A stretch of 64,000 bases of DNA. It comes from Clostridia bacterium (GTDB lineage: Bacteria > Bacillota > Clostridia > TANB77 > CAG-508). The translations under genes and the position numbers were made by a program. Below, piece after piece: positions 58,101-64,000 of the stretch. A model generated the notes under the pieces. The model saw nothing but the letters and a program-made list of their open reading frames with translations. It was not told the DNA's origin and ran no database searches. Position 1 is the first letter of the stretch; each line of letters opens with the position of its first letter. The stretch is from contig JARHYK010000005.1 in NCBI GenBank assembly GCA_029258515.1, forward strand, positions 1 through 64,000, read 5' to 3'.

Positions 58101-58681
58101 ATTCAATAGAAGAATATAAAAATCAAAAACAAAGATATGACTTTATGAGTGAGCAAAGACTAGATTTAGAAACGACAATGGCAAAATTAAGGAAAATTGT
58201 AACTGATATGACATCTATTATGAGAGAACAATTTAGAACTAAATTTAAGGAAATAAACAAAAATTTTGGAGAAGTGTTTGCAGAATTATTTAATGGTGGA
58301 AAAGCAGAAGTAAAATTAGAAGATGAAAATAATATTTTAGAATGTGGTATAGAAATAACAGTAGAACCACCAGGAAAAAAACTTCAAAATATGATGTTAC
58401 TATCTGGAGGAGAAAAAGCATTAACAGCGATAGCTCTTTTATTTGCAATATTAAAGATTAATCCAGCACCATTTTGTGTGTTAGATGAAATAGAAGCAGC
58501 ACTTGATGATGTAAATGTATTTAGATATGCGGAATATTTAAAGAAATTTGTTCGAGATACACAATTTTTAGTAATAACACACAGGAAAGGAACAATGGAA
58601 GCGGCTGATAGTGTATATGGTGTAACGATGGAAGAAAATGGAATATCAAAATTACTTTCTATGAAATTAAAACAAGATTAA
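55133..58681 (+). CDS. smc: Chromosome segregation ATPase SMC
   Basis: 1182 aa. Seen: N-terminal Walker A GPNGSGKSN (~32-40) and Q-loop region RWVLGEQSIKSLRG, long coiled-coil arms (~170-500 and ~680-1000), a central hinge (~515-660, GVLANLIEV...FLPISAVKGRKL and NASGAITGGAVMKK), and a C-terminal head with signature LLSGGEKALTAIALLFAI, Walker B FCVLDEIEAALDD and VITHRKGTME. Partner of ScpAB for chromosome condensation; scpA/scpB are not in the window. Full length, single transcription unit, bidirectional terminator after it. Confidence 0.97.
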   Translation: MYLKRIEMQGFKSFADKTVIELKKGITTVIGPNGSGKSNISDAIRWVLGEQSIKSLRGTKSLDIIFAGTQNRKSLGFAECSLVFDNQDGSLPIEYQEVIVTRKIYRSGETGYYINKVPCRLKDILELFMDTGIGKDGYSIVGQGKIDEILSNKSEDRRHIFEEAAGIVKYRIRKQETEKKLEHTKLNLLRINDILTEIEGNLEPLHSQSEKAKKYLNIRDELKNIEVGLFVHNISQNKQELEKLVEAENITKEQCDTEETKLERIKMTKENTKNELEEITNKIENTSNLGFESQKQIEMLNSNISVAKTRITNNEENKTRYLEEIEEKKLRLKELEEEQKQKEEKRDNLLKNKEKFENQLREKQGELDKITKKLSTKELEIEKYKKQVEENIDKRYEKQASIQEQEINYENNQKRQVKIKEEIENAISELDVTRMKKEEVAKEFYEIESNRNKTIKELEKISGEREKATNQLKIYQTKINTMSNELRMKESRRNFLIETEREKEGYTKSVKTLLKECEENVEFKKGVEGVLANLIEVQDKYQTAIEMSLGMAMQNVVTQNEEDAKRLVEYLRKNNIGRASFLPISAVKGRKLEKIKGEENIIGIASDLIRCNKKYEGIILNLLGKTVVVEDMEKAIKIAKENSYSFRIVTLKGDIINASGAITGGAVMKKTVNILGRKKEIEKLGQEIEKIKQDIEKIGKEQEKYEESVETTLEIVQNLEKILQENEITYATGKQKMISFEEEITKLETRLSKLKEEKIVVEQEQKSLVLTKEELQKEIEKIVEENERLSAVITEYAELNKDDQKYIDDLNFDITNLKISVSSFDESESSIQEIKERIRQEIGANRNVIDNKQEEIRKNDEENMELENKIKEIEEKIEKIKEEVKYSSIKIEELKDERKQKNEKLENHEKEITQKFEVIEDLKGQLIKLEAKKTKTEEEITNIINKLWDEYELTPNTIKNFEEPENIANTKKKVHELRNELKEIGSVNIDSIEEYKNQKQRYDFMSEQRLDLETTMAKLRKIVTDMTSIMREQFRTKFKEINKNFGEVFAELFNGGKAEVKLEDENNILECGIEITVEPPGKKLQNMMLLSGGEKALTAIALLFAILKINPAPFCVLDEIEAALDDVNVFRYAEYLKKFVRDTQFLVITHRKGTMEAADSVYGVTMEENGISKLLSMKLKQD

Positions 58682-58701
58682 TAAAAGATTTACTTAAAGA
58701 A

Positions 58702-58745
58702 AAAATAAAATATCCAATACTTATTAGTAATGGATATTTTATTTT
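58702..58745. terminator. Bidirectional terminator after smc
   Basis: Perfect 15-bp stem AAAATAAAATATCCA / TGGATATTTTATTTT between convergent smc and the XRE gene. Confidence 0.82.
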
Positions 58746-58751
58746 ATATAA

Positions 58752-59027
58752 TTAAGCATCTAAAGATCTTTCAGAAAAATCTGAATTATCAAAAAGTTTA
58801 TCAACATTAATATTTAAAGCTTGGCTAATTTTCCATAAAGTAAAAACACTGATACCTTGTTCGATTTTATCACTTTCTAAATTTCCAATTAAAGCAGTAG
58901 AAACATCTACAATTTCAGCGAGATTTTCTTGTGTCATTTTTCCGCGTTTTAAATTATATAATTTTCTATAATATTTTACATTTTTGCCAATTACATTATA
59001 TAATTCTTTAGAATCAATTTCATTCAT
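58752..59027 (-). CDS. XRE-family HTH regulator
   Basis: 91 aa. IGKNVKYYRKLYNLKRGKMTQENLAEIVDVSTALIGNLESDK (blocks ~14-55) is an HTH_3 fold; the rest LWKISQALNINVDKLFD completes the five-helix domain. No effector domain, so a small repressor. Independent of the XRE protein at 53834 and of different sequence. AGGATG upstream on the minus strand. The 59028-59214 gap is A+T-rich with no gene. Confidence 0.87.
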   Translation of the reverse strand: MNEIDSKELYNVIGKNVKYYRKLYNLKRGKMTQENLAEIVDVSTALIGNLESDKIEQGISVFTLWKISQALNINVDKLFDNSDFSERSLDA

Positions 59028-59214
59028 TCAATATGCATCCTTTCAAAAATTTATTATATAAGTTATTTTCTAACTTTATGGGTTAAAAAACAATAAATTA
59101 TAAATGAGTAAATATCATCATAAATGATAAAATGACATAAATCAATAAGTTATATATAAACAAGTAGATAATAAAATAAAAATATCAAAAAAATTTCTAA
59201 AAGTAAAGGAAAAT

Positions 59215-59779
59215 TTAGAATAATCTAAATAGTCCGAATAGCGAAAAGTAGAAATGCAGAAATGAAAGACCAAACAAAATTAGGAATATTACTATATTTT
59301 TTAATTTTATAACCAATCCAAATTCCAAAATTTAAAAAAACAAATTGAAAAATTGAAATGAAAAAGGTAAAAAATAAAGGGTTGATACCAATTAAACTTG
59401 AACTAATACCAATTCCAAAACTATCTAATGAAAGAGCTAGACTAAGAAAACAAGATTCTTTTGGGTCAATGATATTGGAATGGTTAAAATCAAAATAAGA
59501 ATTGTTATGTGTTTTTTTATCAAATAAGCTTTTAATAATAATAATAAAAGCAATTATAAATAGAATAAAAGAAGCAAAAAAATTTGTAAAAAAATCGGGT
59601 AAAAAACATGTTAAAAAACTACCAAAGCAAACTGAAATAAAAGAAATAAAAATAGAAATAGCTAATAAAATAAACTTGCTAGCAAAAGAAATTTTAATAT
59701 TTCTAATACCATAAGTAATACCTATACCTAAAGAATCAATGCTACTAGAAATAGCCAAAAAAATACAATTAATAAGCAT
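59215..59779 (-). CDS. ytaF: YtaF-like sporulation membrane protein (MntP/DUF204 fold), 3' end shifted at CGG
   Basis: ~185 aa, six hydrophobic helices in two related halves: SSSIDSLGIGITYG near the N-terminus and LALSLDSFGIGISSS in the second half, the twin Asp motifs of the YtaF/MntP fold. ATG at 59777-59779 follows GGAGGAAAT on the minus strand; an upstream extension into hairpin repeat 6 is rejected. In frame 0 it ends AIRTI at 59225. At 59234-59236 the coding strand reads ATT CGG ACT ATT TAG; skipping one base gives IGLFRLF and a stop at 59215, the usual YtaF ending. Same break type as dinB, addB and the ABC permease, here affecting only the last residues. Confidence 0.82.
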
Positions 59780-59816
59780 AATTTCCTCCAAAATACTTTT
59801 TATTACATAATATGAT

Positions 59817-59847
59817 AATCCTTTTTGGCACGTTCCCAAAAAGAATC
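59817..59847. repeat. GATCC-hairpin repeat, copy 6
   Basis: AATCCTTTTTGG and CCCAAAAAGAATC arms around CACGT, upstream of ytaF and downstream of the gene at 59879 (both minus strand). Confidence 0.72.
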
Positions 59848-59878
59848 GTTAAAAAGTAATTTAGATAAAATAATAATG

Positions 59879-60295
59879 TTATTGATCTTTTTTTTGAGTG
59901 TCCCAAAAAGGATCACATTCAGCTAAGTAATTATCAATTTCATCTTCTTTTGCAAGTATTGCTGTATAATCTACATAGAAAGTTCCATCTCCAACGACTT
60001 TTAAGGCTTCTCCAGGTTTAGGCATAGCACCTTGTATTTGATTTTTAGGAATATGATATATTTTCTTTGCTTCATAATCAAAACAAATAGCGAATTTACC
60101 GTCGAATTTTGCAAATGTCAAGAGAGAATAAGGTTCTAATTTAGATAATAATTTTGAAGTTTGAATTTTTGATAGATAATTTTGTAAATCTTGAATAAAA
60201 AGATTAATAAAAGTATTTGTAGATTTTGAATTTAGATTTCGTATTAATTCTTTTTTGTTATTTAAGGAATTAAAAAAATCAAATTTATTAGACAT
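59879..60295 (-). CDS. Unknown 138-aa protein with repeat-derived C-terminus
   Basis: Family not recognised. Soluble; N-terminal helical region (NKKELIRNLNSKSTNTF), then KFAICFDYEAKKIYHIPKNQIQGAMPKPGEALKVVGDGTFYVDYT (blocks ~66-110) in a beta-rich pattern. The last residues DPFWDTQKKDQ are encoded by hairpin repeat 7 and resemble the tails of oapA and the rlmB-like gene. TGGTGGTG upstream on the minus strand. Divergent from the nuclease at 60535; the 60296-60534 gap is A+T-rich with no gene. Confidence 0.7.
   Translation of the reverse strand: MSNKFDFFNSLNNKKELIRNLNSKSTNTFINLFIQDLQNYLSKIQTSKLLSKLEPYSLLTFAKFDGKFAICFDYEAKKIYHIPKNQIQGAMPKPGEALKVVGDGTFYVDYTAILAKEDEIDNYLAECDPFWDTQKKDQ
59884..59914. 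repeat. GATCC-hairpin repeat, copy 7 (inside the 3' end of the 59879 gene)
   Basis: GATCTTTTTTTT and CCCAAAAAGGATC arms around GAGTGT. On the minus strand it encodes DPFWDTQKKDQ and the stop. Confidence 0.7.
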
Positions 60296-60534
60296 TTTAT
60301 CACCACCAATCTTTGATATGTTAAGTAAAAATAAAAAGAAAAAGTATAAATATGAAAAGGATAAAATGAATAAATTGAATAAATCGTAATTATATTTTAA
60401 GGACTAAAATATATATTGTCAAGTAATTTTTAGTAAATGTAAAAGTATATCAAAATTTATTTGAAATTTTATTAAAAAAATCTACATAGAAATAAAATTT
60501 ATGATATAATAGCAAAATAAAAAAGGAGATACAA

Positions 60535-61404
60535 ATGTTAAATAAGGAAAATTTTAAAAATATAGCAAAAATCATAATATTTAATTTACTAATATTAATA
60601 TTTTTAACTACAAAAGTGCAAGCGCATGGTGGAAATATAACTGGCTGGAAGGAAAAAAATTCTAGTGAGATTATTAAATATGAAGAAAAATATTTTGGAT
60701 ATCATAAGGAAAATGGAAATATACATTATCATGAGGTTAAATGGAATGAAGAAAAAGAGAAATGGGAGATAGTAAACCCAGCAGTATACTATGATAAAAA
60801 TTTTCAGGTTATAACGAAAAATACTTTTAAAACAGAAAAAAAAGAAGTTAAATATCTTAGAGGAGTAGATGGAGATACAGCAAAGTTTTTGAAAGATGAT
60901 AAAGAAATAACGGTAAGATTTTTAGGTATAAATACTCCAGAAACTGTAGATAAAAATAGGCCAGAAGAACCATTTGGTAAAGAAGCAAGTAATTTTACAA
61001 AACAAAAGTTAGAAAATGCTAATAAAATAGAAATAGAATATGATGAAAATTCCCAAAAACAAGATAAGTATAATAGAGATTTAGCGTGGATATGGGTAGA
61101 TGATAGGCTATTACAAGAAGAGATAGTACTAAATGGACTTGCAAAAACATATATGCTTCAAAATAACTATAAATATGCGGGAAAGCTACAAGTAGCACAA
61201 AATGAGGCAAAAGAAAAGAAAATTGGTGTATGGACTTTAGAGAAAAAGGAAAATAATATAAAAGGAAAAGATAAAAATAGTAGTAGTAATCAATTAAGAA
61301 TAGTTATATTAATTATTGTAGCTATAATATTAATAATTTTTGGAAAAAACAAGAGAAGCAATATTAAAATATTAAAGAGAATAGACAAGAAGTTAAAAAA
61401 GTAA
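60535..61404 (+). CDS. Membrane-bound thermonuclease-like protein (SNase) with YHYH-like N-terminus
   Basis: 289 aa. Order seen: a signal/anchor helix (~10-30), a His-rich AHGGNITGW...YFGYHKENGNIHYHEVKW region (~31-70), a staphylococcal-nuclease domain (~105-235, with GVDGDTAKF, VRFLGINTPET, FGKEASNF, DKYNRDLAWIW and VLNGLAKTY, carrying the expected acidic/Arg active-site residues), and a C-terminal membrane helix (~257-275) with a basic tail. It is probably anchored outside the cell and degrades extracellular nucleic acid; the His-rich part may bind metal (inference). GGAGAT RBS. Confidence 0.88.
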   Translation: MLNKENFKNIAKIIIFNLLILIFLTTKVQAHGGNITGWKEKNSSEIIKYEEKYFGYHKENGNIHYHEVKWNEEKEKWEIVNPAVYYDKNFQVITKNTFKTEKKEVKYLRGVDGDTAKFLKDDKEITVRFLGINTPETVDKNRPEEPFGKEASNFTKQKLENANKIEIEYDENSQKQDKYNRDLAWIWVDDRLLQEEIVLNGLAKTYMLQNNYKYAGKLQVAQNEAKEKKIGVWTLEKKENNIKGKDKNSSSNQLRIVILIIVAIILIIFGKNKRSNIKILKRIDKKLKK

Positions 61405-61465
61405 AAGTAATAAAATTAAAAAATATTAATATAAATATAATAGTAAATTTTAATGAGGTGGAAAG

Positions 61466-62512
61466 ATGGAAAAAATAAAATTAGGTGTAATATTTGGTGG
61501 AATGTCAACAGAAAACGAAGTTTCTGTTATATCAGGAAGCTCAGTGCTATTAAATTTAAACAGGGAAAAATATGAAATATATCCAATATATATAGATAAA
61601 AATGGAAAGTGGTTTGAAGGAATAATTCCTACAAAAATATATGAATTAGGAGAAAAAGTTCAAGTAAGAAATAAAATAGTAAATGTAATGGAATATCTTA
61701 AAAAATTAGATATTGTATTTCCGGTATTACATGGATTATATGGTGAAGATGGAACAATTCAAGGACTATTAGAACTATTACAAATAAAATATGTAGGATG
61801 TAAAGTATTAGCTTCAAGTGTTTCAATGGATAAAGTGTATACAAAAGTGATATTGGAAAAAGCAAATATAAAACAGGCAAAAAGTGAATATTTAAGAAAG
61901 ACAAGTGAAGGATATATTTTAATAGATGCACAATTTAATGAAAAGAAGATGAAAATAAAGGAATTAGTTAATGAAATTGCTAAAAATTTGGAATTTCCAA
62001 TATTTGTTAAACCATCGAATTCAGGTTCAAGTGTAGGAATAACAAAAGTTACTAAAAAAGAGGAGTTGGAACAAGCAATAGAATTTGCAAGTAAGTATGA
62101 TAATAAAATATTGGTAGAGCAAGGAATAAAAGGAAGAGAGTTAGAATGTGCAGTGCTAGGAAATGAAGAAATATTTGCATCATGTGTAGGAGAAGTGAAA
62201 TCAGCAGATGTTTTTTATAGTTATGATGCGAAATATAATAATCAAGAATCAAGGACTGAAATACCTGCCAATATACCAGAAGAAGTAGAAGAAAGAATTA
62301 AGAAAATAGCTAAAAAGGTATTTAAAACACTAGATGGAAAAGGGTTAGCAAGAGTAGATTTCTTCTGGGATGAAGAGAAAAATGAAATATATTTAAATGA
62401 GATAAATACAATGCCAGGTTTTACAACTATAAGTATGTATCCAAAATTAATGGAAGAAAGTAAGATAGGTTATGGGGAATTATTAGATAAAGTAATAGAA
62501 TTGGCAAAATAG
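61466..62512 (+). CDS. ddl: D-alanine--D-alanine ligase
   Basis: Joins two D-Ala for peptidoglycan. Seen: GVIFGGMSTENEVSVISG (~6-23), PVLHGLYGEDGTIQGLLE, ATP-grasp FPIFVKPSNSGSSVGITKV, GRELECAVLGN and YLNEINTMPGFTTISMYPKLM. 348 aa, typical. The loop ending MYPKLM contains the Tyr/Lys region seen in D-Ala-D-Ala enzymes rather than an obvious D-Lac variant. GAGGTGG RBS. Followed by two nucleotide-metabolism genes, possibly one operon. Confidence 0.96.
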   Translation: MEKIKLGVIFGGMSTENEVSVISGSSVLLNLNREKYEIYPIYIDKNGKWFEGIIPTKIYELGEKVQVRNKIVNVMEYLKKLDIVFPVLHGLYGEDGTIQGLLELLQIKYVGCKVLASSVSMDKVYTKVILEKANIKQAKSEYLRKTSEGYILIDAQFNEKKMKIKELVNEIAKNLEFPIFVKPSNSGSSVGITKVTKKEELEQAIEFASKYDNKILVEQGIKGRELECAVLGNEEIFASCVGEVKSADVFYSYDAKYNNQESRTEIPANIPEEVEERIKKIAKKVFKTLDGKGLARVDFFWDEEKNEIYLNEINTMPGFTTISMYPKLMEESKIGYGELLDKVIELAK

Positions 62513-62527
62513 AAAGGAAAATTGAAG

Positions 62528-63106
62528 ATGAAAATAGGAATAGATATAGATGGCGTAATATTAGACTATGAGAGAGTGTTAAAAACATATGGTGAGCTAT
62601 ATGACTATATTGAATTAAATAAAAAAGGATTAGTAAATAAACACGAACAATATTTAAGAGATAGATATAACTGGACAAATGAAGAGAGAATGAATTTTAT
62701 TAACAAATATTTTGTGAAATTATCAAAAAAAGCTGAATTAATACCAGGAGCAAAAGATGTAATTGAAATGTTACAAAAAGAAGGAAATCAATTTATAATA
62801 ATTTCTGCAAGAGGATATACATTAGAAGAAATGCAAGAAGATGCACAAAAGAAATTGGATGAAGAAGGGTTGAAGTTTGATAAATATTATTGGAAACAAG
62901 AAGATAAGGTAGAAATAGCAAAAAAAGAAAATATAGATGTTATGATAGATGATACATATCAAGTATGTAAAAAATTAGCTGAAAATAAAGTAAAAACAAT
63001 ATATTTTCGAGATAAAAATATGAAAATATTAGAAGAAAATGAATATCTAAAAGAAGTAAGTAATTGGGGAGAAATATATAGGTATATTATGGAGGAAAAT
63101 AAATGA
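62528..63106 (+). CDS. HAD-family 5'(3')-nucleotidase-like protein
   Basis: 192 aa. N-terminal KIGIDIDGVILDYERVLK (HAD motif I DIDGV), NQFIIISARGYTLEEM (motif II Ser), and IDVMIDDTYQVCKKLAEN (motif IV DD). Cap region between ~20 and 85 is helical. This fits NT5C-type/5'-nucleotidase relatives. ATG 62528 is chosen over TTG 62522. Its 3' end overlaps the ITPase-like gene by four bases (ATGA), a sign of coupled translation. Confidence 0.87.
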   Translation: MKIGIDIDGVILDYERVLKTYGELYDYIELNKKGLVNKHEQYLRDRYNWTNEERMNFINKYFVKLSKKAELIPGAKDVIEMLQKEGNQFIIISARGYTLEEMQEDAQKKLDEEGLKFDKYYWKQEDKVEIAKKENIDVMIDDTYQVCKKLAENKVKTIYFRDKNMKILEENEYLKEVSNWGEIYRYIMEENK

Positions 63107-63633
63107 AAATATTAATTGGAACACAAAATCCAGGAAAGATTGAAGGTGCAAAATTAGCGTTTGAAAAATATTTTCAAGAAGTAGAAATTAAAGGTATAAA
63201 AGTAGATTCAGAAGTAGGAAATCAACCTCTAAATGAAGAAATATTAAAAGGAGCGAAAAATAGGGTAAAAAATTTAAAAAAATATGCTATGGAAAATAAT
63301 ATAAAAGTTGATTATTTTATAGCAAGTGAAGCAGGAATAACAAATTTATTAGGCGAATGGTATGATGTAAATATTGCTGTAATAGAAGATAAACAAGGAT
63401 ATCAAAGTTCAGGAGTAAGTCAAGGATTTCCAATTCCAGAAAAATATATTGAAGAGATTAAAGCTACAGAACTAGGAAAGCTAATGGATAGATTATTTGA
63501 TGGCAAGGATTTGGGAAAATCAAAAGGTGGAATAAATTATTTAACTAAAGATGTTGTTTCAAGAATACAGTTAACACAAGATGCATTTGTTATGGCTCTT
63601 ACAAAACATATAAATAAAGATATTTGGGGATAA
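63103..63633 (+). CDS. Inosine/xanthosine triphosphatase (YjjX/DUF84)
   Basis: 176 aa. Seen: ILIGTQNPGKIEGAKLAFEKYF (~3-24), GIKVDSEVGNQPLNEEILKGAKNRV (~32-56), FIASEAGITNLLGEWYDVNIAV, and GFPIPEKY. These match the non-canonical-purine NTPases that clean the pool of ITP/XTP. The start overlaps the preceding HAD gene by 4 bases. A terminator follows at 63637. Confidence 0.9.
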   Translation: MKILIGTQNPGKIEGAKLAFEKYFQEVEIKGIKVDSEVGNQPLNEEILKGAKNRVKNLKKYAMENNIKVDYFIASEAGITNLLGEWYDVNIAVIEDKQGYQSSGVSQGFPIPEKYIEEIKATELGKLMDRLFDGKDLGKSKGGINYLTKDVVSRIQLTQDAFVMALTKHINKDIWG

Positions 63634-63636
63634 AGT

Positions 63637-63682
63637 AAAAGATATATTTTAAAGTTAAAAAACTTTAAATATATCTTTTTTT
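63637..63682 (+). terminator. Rho-independent terminator
   Basis: AAAAGATATATTTTAAAGTT region pairs with AACTTTAAATATATCTTTT (one bulge) and ends in a T run. Confidence 0.82.
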
Positions 63683-63749
63683 ATTTGTCATAAAACAAAA
63701 AAGACAAGCATAAAATTAAATAAATTAGAACAAAGGAGAGGATAAAAAT

Positions 63750-64000
63750 ATGTGGGAAACATTAAGAAAAGAAGAAGTTATTTTAAAATTGAAGTCAAAT
63801 GAAAAAAGTGGGTTGAAAGAAAGTATAGTAAAAGAAAATCAAGCTAAATATGGAAAAAATAAATTAGCTGATAAAAAGAAGGAAAATATAGTAATTAGAT
63901 TTTTAAAGCAGTTTAATGATTTTATGATAATAATTTTAATATTAGCTTCAATAATCTCGGCTTGGGTAGCTAATATGCAAGGTGAAAATGACTATATGGA
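63750..64000 (+). CDS. Cation-transporting P-type ATPase, N-terminal part (3' truncated)
   Basis: Only the first ~83 codons lie in the window. Seen: MWETLRKEEVILKLKSNEKSGL, then ENQAKYGKNKLADKK (the cation ATPase N-domain signature) and the start of the first membrane helix FMIIILILASIISAWVA. This fits a calcium- or other cation-pumping P2 ATPase. AAAGGAGAGG RBS before ATG 63750. Ion specificity cannot be told from this part. Confidence 0.85.
   Translation, partial: MWETLRKEEVILKLKSNEKSGLKESIVKENQAKYGKNKLADKKKENIVIRFLKQFNDFMIIILILASIISAWVANMQGENDYM

Noticed and set aside
59780..59839. Upstream extension of ytaF (MGTCQKG...)
   Set aside because: The extension is encoded by hairpin repeat 6; the RBS and family alignment support ATG at 59779.

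Overview
The window is a strongly A+T-rich segment of a chromosome from a spore-forming, low-GC Gram-positive bacterium, most likely an uncultured gut-type member of the Clostridia. The signs are spoIIE, a YtaF-like sporulation membrane protein, a SleB-type cortex-hydrolase-like protein with a G5 domain, purine-rich AGGAGG ribosome binding sites, frequent TTG/GTG starts and consensus sigma-A promoters. Both edges cut genes: a formylglycine-generating-enzyme-like gene on the left and a cation P-type ATPase on the right.

Layout: 0-14 kb holds an FGE-like surface protein, spoIIE, WG-repeat and unknown membrane proteins, acpS-tatD, the htpX/lemA pair, a G5/SleB protein, exonuclease III, an AI-2E-type transporter and a DAACS symporter. 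14.3-15.5 kb is an OLE-like structured RNA locus of about 0.6 kb followed directly by an OapA-like membrane protein. 15.6-22.2 kb carries dinB (frameshifted), recQ, a small frameshifted gene, topA, tRNA-Gly and tRNA-Cys. 22.5-37.9 kb holds a second FGE-like protein, a G5/SH3/glucosaminidase protein, rnc, a radical-SAM protein, YitT, a DNA-repair run (ogg, frameshifted addB, family-4 UDG), pgeF and a glutamate-synthase-like oxidoreductase. 38-49 kb holds leuS, a PHP protein, a foreign-looking nucleotide kinase, topB, mfd and two SPOUT methyltransferases. 50-52.7 kb is an SsuABC/NMT1-like ABC transporter with a frameshifted permease. 52.7-54.4 kb is a small accessory patch (tandem repeat, degenerate Rpn-like nuclease, XRE regulator). 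54.4-64 kb holds a NUDIX hydrolase, smc, ytaF, a secreted/anchored nuclease, ddl, a 5'-nucleotidase-like HAD protein and an inosine/xanthosine triphosphatase.

The most unusual signal is shared by five interrupted genes (dinB, a small Clostridial gene, addB, the ABC permease, ytaF). Each breaks at exactly the same kind of site: an in-frame CGG codon where skipping one base (CGG-N read as GGN, Gly) restores the expected conserved protein. In-frame CGG is otherwise almost absent. I found it in only three other genes, where it reads normally as Arg. This suggests either recurrent +1 recoding at a starved or unassigned CGG codon, or a highly specific C-insertion process or artefact. It deserves a genome-wide test.

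Two other systems stand out. A family of about 31-nt hairpin repeats (GATCCTTTTT...AAAAAGGATC) occurs seven times at gene ends and supplies the C-terminal residues of three unrelated proteins. Two FGE-fold genes have compositionally distinct 3' ends sharing a 19-nt motif, which suggests diversity-generating-retroelement targets. Assignments rest on reading motifs and context by eye; no database search or folding program was run.
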